Assembly (NCBI GenBank): GCA_964555735.1 | Contig: CAZKTS010000035.1 | Location: 1-12,288, forward strand | Source of the DNA: CAZKTS01 sp964555735 | GTDB taxonomy: Bacteria > Actinomycetota > Acidimicrobiia > IMCC26256 > PALSA-555 | Length of the DNA stretch: 12,288 bases | Direction of reading: 5' to 3' | Shown here: positions 6,535 to 12,025 of the stretch, one piece after another | How the letters are laid out: each line of letters starts with the position of its first letter | Numbering within the stretch: the stretch's first letter is position 1 | Made by a program: the position numbers and the translations under genes | The notes under the pieces: model-generated | Databases searched by the model: none | What the model saw: the letters and a program-made list of their open reading frames with translations, nothing else | Told to the model about the DNA's origin: nothing

Positions 6535-8367
6535 ATGACGCCCGGAGACGTGCTGGTCAACCGCTATCACATCGAGCGCCCGATCGCGCGCGGTGGCATG
6601 GCCGACGTCTACCTCGCCCGCGACGCCCAGCTCGACCGGTACGTCGCGGTGAAGGTCCTCTTCGCCGAGTACGCGCGCGACCCGAGCTTCGTGGAGCGCT
6701 TCCGCCGGGAGGCGCAGAACGCCGCCGGGCTCAACCACCCCAACATCGTGGGCGTCTACGACTACGGCGCCCAGGAGGGCACGTACTTCATCGTCATGGA
6801 GTACGTCGAGGGCCGCTCGCTGCGCGACATCCTGCGCGCCGAAGAGCGGCTGGCCCCGATGCAGGCGGCACGGATCGCCTCCGAGATCGCCGGGGCGCTC
6901 GACTTCGCCCACCAGCGCGGCGTCGTGCACCGCGACATCAAGCCGGGCAACGTGCTCATCACGCCGTCGGGCCAGGTCAAGGTCACCGACTACGGGATCT
7001 CGGCCAACCCCACCGACGCCGCCGCGGGCCTCACCCAGACCGGCGCGGTCATCGGCACCGCCACCTACTTCTCACCCGAGCAGGCCCAGGGCTACCAGGT
7101 CGACGGCCGCACCGACGTCTACGCGCTCGGTGTCGTGCTCTACGAGATGCTCGTCGGGCGCCCGCCGTTCAGCGCCGAGAGCCCGGTGGCCGTCGCGATG
7201 AAGCACGTGCGCGAGCCAGTGGTGCCACCGAGCCAGCTCGTGCCCGACATCCCGCCCGACCTCGAGCGCATCGTCCTCACCGCGCTCGCCAAGGACGTCG
7301 CCACCCGCTACCAGACCGCAGAGGAGATGCGGGCCGACCTGATGCGGTACGGCCGGGGCCAGCGCGTCGCCGCGCCGCCGCCCGCGTCGCTCACCGAGTC
7401 GCCCACGATGGCCGCGACCGGCATGGCTGCCGCCACCGTGGCCGGCGCGCCCGCCGACGCCCAGATGTGGGACGACGAGGAGCCCCGCCGCTGGGGCACG
7501 ATCATCGCCGCGACCGCCGGCGTCGCCCTGCTGGCGGCGGTGATCATCTATGCCGTCTTCTTCCTCGGCGGGAAGGACGACGGCGGCAAGTCCGTGGAGA
7601 AGGCCGAGGTGCCCAACGTCGTCGGCCAGACCTTCGACGCCGCCAACGCCCAGCTCACCGGCCTGGGCTTCAAGGTCGAGCGTCGCGACGAGGTCAACGA
7701 CGCCCCCATCGACCAGGTGACGGAGCAGACGCCCGAGGCCGGGCTGCTCATCGCCAAGGGGCGCACCATCACGCTCACCGTGAGCAGCCGGCAGGTGACG
7801 GTCCCTGATCTCACCGGCCAGACGTTCGAGGCCGCGCAGGCGGCCCTGGCCGACATCGGCCTGACCGCCGAACGCCTCGATGTGGAAGCGGCCGACAAGG
7901 CCGCGGGCACGGTGATCACGACCGACCCCGTCCCGGGCACGAAGGTCGACAAGGGCACCACGGTGAAGGTCGCGGTCGCGGCCGAGCCGCCGGTCGACAT
8001 CCCCAACGTGGTGGGCCAGGACCAGGTCGCGGCCCAGAACGCGCTGCAGGCCGCGGGCTTCTCGGTGCAGCTGATGCCGGTCGCCGACAACACCGTCGCC
8101 GCGGGCAAGGTCATCAGCACCAGCCCCGCGGGCGGCACCAAGGCCCCGAAGGGCTCGACGGTCATCATGAACGTGTCGACCGGGCCCCAGGCCACGCCGG
8201 TGCCCGGCGTCGTCGGTCAGGCGTGCCTCCCCGGCGCGCAGCAGCTCCAGGCCAGCGGCTTCAACGTGTCGATCACCGGCAACCAGGCGGGCACGGTCAC
8301 GCTCCAGTCGCCGGGCGCGGGCACGCAGGCGCCGCCCGGCACGACGGTGTCGCTCACCTGCGTCTGA
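6535..8367 (+). CDS. pknB: PASTA-domain Ser/Thr protein kinase PknB
   Basis: A 610-residue receptor kinase. The cytoplasmic kinase domain (about 10-275) has the glycine loop RGGMADVYL, catalytic K40, the HRDIKPGN loop (D134, K136, N139) and GTATYFSPEQA. T167 and T169 align with the two autophosphorylated activation-loop threonines of mycobacterial PknB (T171, T173). The metal-binding motif is D152-Y153-G154 instead of the usual DFG. A Thr/Ala/Pro juxtamembrane linker leads to one membrane helix (about 321-345) and four extracellular PASTA repeats beginning near residues 357, 420, 487 and 556, which bind muropeptides or lipid II. The last repeat has two cysteines (C564, C609) that could form a disulfide. 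Length is close to the mycobacterial enzyme (626). It is the only kinase here; mycobacterial clusters also carry pknA. ATG 6535 follows a -10 element. Confidence 0.96.
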   Translation: MTPGDVLVNRYHIERPIARGGMADVYLARDAQLDRYVAVKVLFAEYARDPSFVERFRREAQNAAGLNHPNIVGVYDYGAQEGTYFIVMEYVEGRSLRDILRAEERLAPMQAARIASEIAGALDFAHQRGVVHRDIKPGNVLITPSGQVKVTDYGISANPTDAAAGLTQTGAVIGTATYFSPEQAQGYQVDGRTDVYALGVVLYEMLVGRPPFSAESPVAVAMKHVREPVVPPSQLVPDIPPDLERIVLTALAKDVATRYQTAEEMRADLMRYGRGQRVAAPPPASLTESPTMAATGMAAATVAGAPADAQMWDDEEPRRWGTIIAATAGVALLAAVIIYAVFFLGGKDDGGKSVEKAEVPNVVGQTFDAANAQLTGLGFKVERRDEVNDAPIDQVTEQTPEAGLLIAKGRTITLTVSSRQVTVPDLTGQTFEAAQAALADIGLTAERLDVEAADKAAGTVITTDPVPGTKVDKGTTVKVAVAAEPPVDIPNVVGQDQVAAQNALQAAGFSVQLMPVADNTVAAGKVISTSPAGGTKAPKGSTVIMNVSTGPQATPVPGVVGQACLPGAQQLQASGFNVSITGNQAGTVTLQSPGAGTQAPPGTTVSLTCV

Positions 8368-8404
8368 CCCGGCCTCCGCGCGCGACGGGCGTCGCCTCGG
8401 CGTC

Positions 8405-9175
8405 GTGAACCTGTCCGACTGGTACGACGACCACGGCCGTCACGACCTGGAGTGGCGCGAGACCCGCGACCGGTGGGCGATCCTCGTGTCCGAGGTGATG
8501 CTGCACCAGACCCAAGTGCCCCGGGTCGCCACGACCTACGGCCCGTTCCTCGATCGCTTCCCCACGCCCGCGGCGATGGCCGCGGCGGGGCCGGGCGCGG
8601 TGATCGAGGCGTGGGGACGACTCGGCTACCCGCGGCGGGCCCGGCGACTGTGGGAGGCGTCGGTGATCATCGCCGCGCACGGCTGGCCCGACGATCTCAC
8701 GACGCTCCCCGGCGTCGGTCGCTACACCGCCGCCGCGATCCTCGCCCAGGCCGACGACGCCGACGTCCCCGCGGTCGAGGTGAACATCCGGCGGGTCGTG
8801 GAGCGCGTGACCGGGAGCCGGCTCACCGAACGCGAGGCCGAAGCGGCGATGGCGAAGGTCGGCCGGCCCCTGCGCGGGCGCGACCGCCTGCTCGCGCTCA
8901 TGGACGTCGGGGCGCTGGTGTGCCGTCCGCACGAGCCGCGCTGCGCCGCGTGCCCGCTGCGGCGTCGCTGCGCGACCAAGGGCGAGCTCCCGCACGAGGC
9001 CGAGCGGCCGCGGCAGGCCCCGTTCGACGGGTCGTTCCGACAGCGGCGCGGCGTGGTGCTCGCGCGTCTGCGCGCCGGCGCGACGCCGATCGAGCTCCTC
9101 GACGAGGACGCGCTCGAATCGTTGGTGCGCGACGGTCTCGCCACGGTGGACGGCGGCCTGGCGCGCCTGCCGTAG
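8405..9175 (+). CDS. mutY: MutY-like A/G-specific DNA glycosylase, short form
   Basis: A 256-residue HhH-GPD base-excision glycosylase; MutY removes adenine mispaired with 8-oxoguanine. Visible features are the N-terminal RHDLEWR segment, SEVMLHQTQVPRV with catalytic-type E30, the helix-hairpin-helix LPGVGRYTAAAI with Y107, and a [4Fe-4S] site C-x6-C-x2-C-x5-C (CRPHEPRCAACPLRRRC). Two things are odd. The catalytic Asp (D138 in E. coli, D144 in Geobacillus, 18 residues after the position of Y107) is E125 in VEVNIRRV. The C-terminal Nudix-like domain that reads 8-oxoG is missing, replaced by about 60 residues. It could be MutY with changed activity or a related glycosylase. The GTG start is 37 bases after pknB with no promoter seen between, so it is probably co-transcribed. 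It converges on trpG with 6 bases between the stops. Confidence 0.83.
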   Translation: MNLSDWYDDHGRHDLEWRETRDRWAILVSEVMLHQTQVPRVATTYGPFLDRFPTPAAMAAAGPGAVIEAWGRLGYPRRARRLWEASVIIAAHGWPDDLTTLPGVGRYTAAAILAQADDADVPAVEVNIRRVVERVTGSRLTEREAEAAMAKVGRPLRGRDRLLALMDVGALVCRPHEPRCAACPLRRRCATKGELPHEAERPRQAPFDGSFRQRRGVVLARLRAGATPIELLDEDALESLVRDGLATVDGGLARLP

Positions 9176-9181
9176 CGGCGC

Positions 9182-9769
9182 TCAGCGCTCGGCGCGTGCA
9201 GCCAAGAAGTTGCGCAGGAGGTCGTGACCCGACTCGGTGAGGATCGACTCGGGGTGGAACTGCACACCCTCGATCGGGAGCTCGCGATGGCGCAGCCCCA
9301 TGACCAGGCCGTCCTCGGTCTCGGCGGTGATCGTGAGGACGTCAGGCACGGACCCGCGCTCCACGACCAGCGAGTGGTAGCGGGTGGCGGTGAACGGGCT
9401 CGACACGCCCGCGAAGACGCCGTTGCCGTCGTGGGTGATCTCCGATGTCTTGCCGTGCATCACGCGCGGCGCGCGCACGACCGTGCCGCCGAACACCTGA
9501 CCGATGCACTGGTGGCCGAGGCAGACACCGAGCACGGGCACGCCGGCCGCGCCGAAGGCCTGGATCGCGTCGTTGGACACGCCCGCGTCCTCGGGGCGAC
9601 CCGGCCCCGGCGAGACGAGGACGGCGTCGGGCTCGAGCGCGCGCAGCTCGTCGAGGGTGACGGCGTCGTGGCGATGCACGATCGGCTCCGCGCCGAGCTC
9701 ACCGAGGTACTGGACGAGGTTGTAGACGAAGGAGTCGTAGTTGTCGATGACGACGACGCGCGGGGCCAC
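9182..9769 (-). CDS. trpG: Glutamine amidotransferase subunit TrpG/PabA
   Basis: A 195-residue class I glutamine amidotransferase that supplies ammonia to anthranilate or aminodeoxychorismate synthase. It begins VVVIDNYDSFVYNLVQYLGELG, has SPGPGRPEDAG, and carries the catalytic triad C83 (GVCLGHQ), H172 and E174 (FHPES). HGKTSEI and the RYHSLVV segment are also typical of TrpG/PabA. A trpG-like gene next to crgA and the kinase cluster is conserved across actinobacteria, and such copies may serve both folate and tryptophan synthesis. Its partner synthase subunit is not in the window. The start is GTG 9769, with TACCGT 6 bases upstream. It is divergent from crgA and convergent with mutY. Confidence 0.93.
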   Translation of the reverse strand: MAPRVVVIDNYDSFVYNLVQYLGELGAEPIVHRHDAVTLDELRALEPDAVLVSPGPGRPEDAGVSNDAIQAFGAAGVPVLGVCLGHQCIGQVFGGTVVRAPRVMHGKTSEITHDGNGVFAGVSSPFTATRYHSLVVERGSVPDVLTITAETEDGLVMGLRHRELPIEGVQFHPESILTESGHDLLRNFLAARAER

Positions 9770-9775
9770 GCCGAG

Positions 9776-9781
9776 ACGGTA
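9776..9781 (-). promoter_or_regulatory. -10 element of trpG
   Basis: TACCGT on the minus strand ends 6 bases before the GTG start codon, predicting a leaderless transcript. No clear -35 is seen. It stands back to back with the crgA promoter in the 68-base gap between the two genes. Confidence 0.5.
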
Positions 9782-9824
9782 GCGGGCGGGCCGTCGCGCG
9801 CTGCCGGTGATTCGGCCGGGGCGT

Positions 9825-9830
9825 TAGGGT
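9825..9830 (+). promoter_or_regulatory. -10 element of crgA
   Basis: TAGGGT lies 7 bases before the crgA ATG at 9838, predicting a leaderless transcript. The -35 region is not recognisable. Confidence 0.48.
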
Positions 9831-9837
9831 CTCGGCG

Positions 9838-10095
9838 ATGCCGACCTCGAAGCCGCGCAAGAAGGCGACGCCACCGCCGAAGCCGTCGCGCTACACGCCG
9901 CCGAAGCCCAAGGAGTCGAAGAAGTCGCCGATGTGGGTGCCGGCGACGATGTTCGCCTGCCTCGGGTGCGGCGTGGCCGTGATCATCCTCAACTACCTCC
10001 AGGTGCTCCCCGGCGGCGACGCCCAGAACTCGTACCTGTTCCTGGGGCTGGGCCTGATGATCGGCGGCTTCGTGCTGTCCACCCAGTACCGCTGA
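9838..10095 (+). CDS. crgA: Cell-division protein CrgA
   Basis: An 85-residue small membrane protein. The N-terminal 30 residues are very basic and proline-rich (MPTSKPRKKATPPPKPSRYTPPKPK) and cytoplasmic. Two hydrophobic helices follow, about residues 32-57 (starting MWVPATMFACL) and 66-83. This order, with the short NYLQVLPGG link, is the CrgA family layout (about 84-93 residues). In mycobacteria CrgA recruits FtsI and CwsA to the divisome; in streptomycetes it delays Z-ring formation. Its position beside trpG and the pknB cluster agrees. The ATG follows a TAGGGT -10 element. A 12-bp palindrome GAGGACGTCCTC (10094-10105) overlaps its stop codon and could be a weak hairpin. Confidence 0.94.
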   Translation: MPTSKPRKKATPPPKPSRYTPPKPKESKKSPMWVPATMFACLGCGVAVIILNYLQVLPGGDAQNSYLFLGLGLMIGGFVLSTQYR

Positions 10096-10127
10096 GGACG
10101 TCCTCCCCAGATTCCCCAGCGCTGCTC

Positions 10128-10172
10128 ACACGCGTGTAACTACACACAGGTTTGTCCACTGCCTGTGGATGA
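10128..10172. promoter_or_regulatory. DnaA-box-like sites and palindrome in the crgA downstream gap
   Basis: The 101-base gap between crgA and the next small gene is AT-richer than its surroundings. It holds the palindrome ACACGCGTGT (10128-10137) and TTGTCCACT (10152-10160), one base from the actinobacterial DnaA box TTGTCCACA. On the other strand it has TCATCCACA (10172-10164), one base from TTATCCACA. The last two form an inverted pair 3 bases apart. They might bind DnaA or form a promoter operator; neither is shown. Confidence 0.35.
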
Positions 10173-10196
10173 CTTCAGACGGTGGGAGGCGGCACC

Positions 10197-10289
10197 GTGC
10201 AGGGTCAGGCCTACGGCTACATCGTCCTCGGATGCGTCGTGCTCACCATCATCTGGCTGATCTTCGGCGCCGACGCATTCCGGTGGTGA
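10197..10289 (+). CDS. 30-residue single-pass membrane peptide
   Basis: A short open frame starting at GTG 10197 encodes (M)QGQAYGYIVLGCVVLTIIWLIFGADAFRW. It is one hydrophobic helix (about residues 8-24) with a short C-terminal end. A strong ribosome-binding site, GGGAGG (10184-10189), lies 7 bases before the GTG. Its stop overlaps the next gene's start (GTGA), the signature of translational coupling, which supports it being real despite its length. I do not recognise a family. It could be a small regulator or a subunit that works with its coupled partner. Confidence 0.6.
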   Translation: MQGQAYGYIVLGCVVLTIIWLIFGADAFRW

Positions 10290-10453
10290 AGTGGATGGAC
10301 GACGAACTCTGGGATCTCTCTCCGGAGGAGGAACGCGCCCATCAACGGGCGCTGAGCGGCGCAGGCGTCAGTATGGGGTGCTTCGCGATCGGTCTCTTCG
10401 CGGTGTTCCTCGCACTGCTCGGCGCGTTGATCCTGCTCACGAACCTCGCGTAG
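10286..10453 (+). CDS. 55-residue small membrane protein, coupled to the upstream peptide
   Basis: Starting at GTG 10286 this encodes MKWMDDELWDLSPEEERAHQ followed by a short Ala/Gly stretch and one strongly hydrophobic helix (about residues 29-53, MGCFAIGLFAVFLALLGALILL). The acidic N-terminus is presumably cytoplasmic. The GTG overlaps the preceding stop by 4 bases; ATG 10295 is an alternative giving 52 residues. Longer in-frame readings starting at 10169 lack membrane-protein character upstream and run out of frame through the 30-residue gene. The function is unknown. It converges with the zinc-ribbon gene, with 12 bases between stops. Confidence 0.65.
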   Translation: MKWMDDELWDLSPEEERAHQRALSGAGVSMGCFAIGLFAVFLALLGALILLTNLA

Positions 10454-10465
10454 CGACAGTCCCGC

Positions 10466-10735
10466 TCAGTCGACGAGGACCATGTCCTCGCGGCAGTGGC
10501 GGGGGGCGTCGGGGGTGTCGTCGCCAGCCTGGGCGGCCGTCATGGTGACCTCGGCGCCGCACACGATGCAGCGGTACTTGAGGTCGACCGGGACGACGTC
10601 CTCGGGGTTCGGTTCCTCCTCCGGCATGACCTTGAACTTCCGGACGAACGACGCGCCGATCAGATAGATGAGCAGCGCGGCGATGACCGCGATGGCGATC
10701 CGGAGGATCCAGCCGAGGGTCGAGATGGCGAGCAC
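10466..10735 (-). CDS. Membrane-anchored zinc-ribbon protein of unknown function
   Basis: An 89-residue protein with an N-terminal membrane helix (about residues 5-28, TLGWILRIAIAVIAALLIYLIG) and a short basic segment (VRKFKV). An acidic linker follows (MPEEEPNPEDVVPVD), then a small metal-binding module: YRCIVCGAEV with C56 and C59, then PRHCREDM with H80 and C81. This CxxC...HC pattern suggests one zinc ion held on the cytoplasmic side. I recall similar short actinobacterial proteins only as hypothetical. The start GTG 10735 was chosen because it places the helix at the N-terminus; GAGACT 6 bases upstream is a weak -10. An in-frame ATG at 10774 would begin inside a long palindrome and is less likely. 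Confidence 0.72.
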   Translation of the reverse strand: MLAISTLGWILRIAIAVIAALLIYLIGASFVRKFKVMPEEEPNPEDVVPVDLKYRCIVCGAEVTMTAAQAGDDTPDAPRHCREDMVLVD

Positions 10736-10755
10736 GGCGTCAGTCTCGCGGCTCC

Positions 10756-10820
10756 CAGAGCCCGTTCTCGGCACGTTGCGTCAGACATGGACTGAGAGAA
10801 CGTGCCAAGAAGCGGCTCTG
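10756..10820. repeat. 65-bp imperfect palindrome (intergenic)
   Basis: The left arm 10756-10777 and right arm 10799-10820 are complementary at 19 of 22 positions, with a perfect core GGCACGTT/AACGTGCC. The 21-base loop holds a further TCAG (10781-10784) / CTGA (10792-10795) pair. It lies between the thiolase stop and the zinc-ribbon gene and is too long for a simple operator. It may be a terminator, a processed RNA hairpin, or one copy of a dispersed palindromic element. No coding role is supported. Confidence 0.7.
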
Positions 10821-10852
10821 GCCCTCGCCCTTCGGGCTCGGGCTGCGAGCCC
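10821..10852 (-). terminator. Thiolase terminator with alternative hairpins
   Basis: On the minus strand, directly at the thiolase stop codon, GGGCTCG (10852-10846) pairs with CGAGCCC (10840-10834) around a 5-base loop. An alternative stem uses GCCC/GGGC blocks at 10821-10830 and 10834-10843 around the loop TTC and shares the 10834-10840 segment, so the two are mutually exclusive. There is no T-run. Termination is likely, but which fold acts is unknown. Confidence 0.45.
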
Positions 10853-12000
10853 TAGAGGCGCTCGATGATGGTGGCGTTGGCCATGCCGCCGCCCTCGCAC
10901 ATGGTCTGGAGGCCCCAGCGGCCGCCGGTGCGCTCGAGCTCGCACACGAGCGTGGCGAGGAGACGACTGCCGGAGCAGCCGAGGGGGTGGCCGAGGGCGA
11001 TCGCGCCACCGTTGACGTTGACCTTCGCCATGTCGGGGTGGTGCTCCTGCTCCCACGCGAGCACCACGGGGGCGAACGCCTCGTTGATCTCGACGAGGTC
11101 CATCTGGTCGAGCGTCATGCCCGACCGCTCGAGGATCTTCGTGGTCGCCGGGATCGGGCCCGTGAGCATCATCACCGGGTCGACGCCGGCGAGCGCGAAC
11201 GAGTGGAACCGGGCGCGCGGCGTGAGGCCGAGCGCTGAGGCCCGCTCCTCGCTCATCACGAGCGTCGCGGCGGCACCGTCGGTGATCTGGCTCGAGTTGC
11301 CGGCCGTGATCACGCCGTCGGCTTGGAACGCGGGCTTGAGCGTCGCGAGCTTCTCGACGGTCGAGTCCGGCCGGATGCCCTCGTCGCGCTCGAACGAGAC
11401 CGTGGCGTCGTCGACGACCACCGGCACCGGCACGATCTCGCGTTCGAAGCGCCCCTCCTCCCGCGCCCGCGCGGCGCGGAGGTGCGACTCGACCGCGAAC
11501 GTGTCGTTGGCCTCGCGGGAGATCCCCCACTTCTCGGCGATGAGCTCGGCCGAGATGCCCTGGGGCACGAGGTCGTAGCGCTCCATCATCTTCGGGCCGA
11601 ACGGCATGCCACCCGCGAACGACGAGCCCATCGGGACCCGGGTCATCGACTCGACGCCCGCGGCGATCACGACGTCGTACGCGCCGGCCATCACGCCCTG
11701 CGCGGCGAAGTGCGCGGCCTGCTGCGACGAGCCGCATTGGCGGTCGATCGACGTGCCGACGACCGACTCGGGGAAGCCGGCGGCGAGCGCGGCGTTGCGG
11801 GCGACGTTGCCCGCCTGGTCGCCCACCTGCATGACGCAGCCCATGATCACGTCCTCGACCAGGGCGGGATCGAGATCGTTGCGCTCCACCAGCGCCTGGA
11901 GCGTGTGCGCCGCGAGGTCGACCGGATGCCACCCGGCGAGCGACCCGTTGCGCTTCCCCAGCGGGGTCCGGACGACGTCGACGATCACTGCGCTCTGCAT
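10852..12000 (-). CDS. Acetyl-CoA acyltransferase (thiolase), FadA5-like
   Basis: A 382-residue type I thiolase of the degradative class, which cleaves 3-ketoacyl-CoA with CoA in beta-oxidation. The nucleophile C89 sits in SIDRQCGSSQQA. NEAFAPV is at 306-312, the catalytic H338 is in GGAIALGHPLGCSGSR, and the second cysteine C368 is in MCEGGGMANATI. The 30-residue H-to-C spacing is normal. Segments such as TPLGKRNGSLAGWH, GCVMQVGDQAGNVAR, AEKWGISREANDTFAVESHLRA and AGNSSQITDGAAA resemble mycobacterial FadA5, the steroid side-chain thiolase, but the substrate here is not established. The start is ATG 12000, 7 bases after the -10 TATCGT; further upstream in-frame codons would read back through the divergent thioesterase gene. 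Confidence 0.93.
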   Translation of the reverse strand: MQSAVIVDVVRTPLGKRNGSLAGWHPVDLAAHTLQALVERNDLDPALVEDVIMGCVMQVGDQAGNVARNAALAAGFPESVVGTSIDRQCGSSQQAAHFAAQGVMAGAYDVVIAAGVESMTRVPMGSSFAGGMPFGPKMMERYDLVPQGISAELIAEKWGISREANDTFAVESHLRAARAREEGRFEREIVPVPVVVDDATVSFERDEGIRPDSTVEKLATLKPAFQADGVITAGNSSQITDGAAATLVMSEERASALGLTPRARFHSFALAGVDPVMMLTGPIPATTKILERSGMTLDQMDLVEINEAFAPVVLAWEQEHHPDMAKVNVNGGAIALGHPLGCSGSRLLATLVCELERTGGRWGLQTMCEGGGMANATIIERL

Positions 12001-12007
12001 GAGGGCA

Positions 12008-12017
12008 ACGATACGCT
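12008..12017. promoter_or_regulatory. Overlapping divergent -10 elements
   Basis: The minus-strand TATCGT (12013-12008) is 7 bases before the thiolase ATG. The plus-strand TACGCT (12012-12017) is 8 bases before the thioesterase ATG. The two hexamers share two base pairs and the coding starts are only 25 bases apart, so both messages would be leaderless and the promoters mutually exclusive. Confidence 0.5.
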
Positions 12018-12025
12018 CCGCCGCG

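Noticed and set aside
9170..9200. Possible bidirectional terminator between mutY and trpG
   Set aside because: Only short GC repeats overlapping the coding ends (for example GCGCT/AGCGC around one base); no convincing stem-loop in the 6-base gap.
9224..9982. Plus-strand frame opposite trpG running into crgA
   Set aside because: Antisense to trpG and out of frame with crgA; no motif.
10740..10774. N-terminal extension of the zinc-ribbon protein to ATG 10774
   Set aside because: It would start inside the palindrome and add a Gly/Ser/Arg segment ahead of the membrane helix; GTG 10735 fits better.
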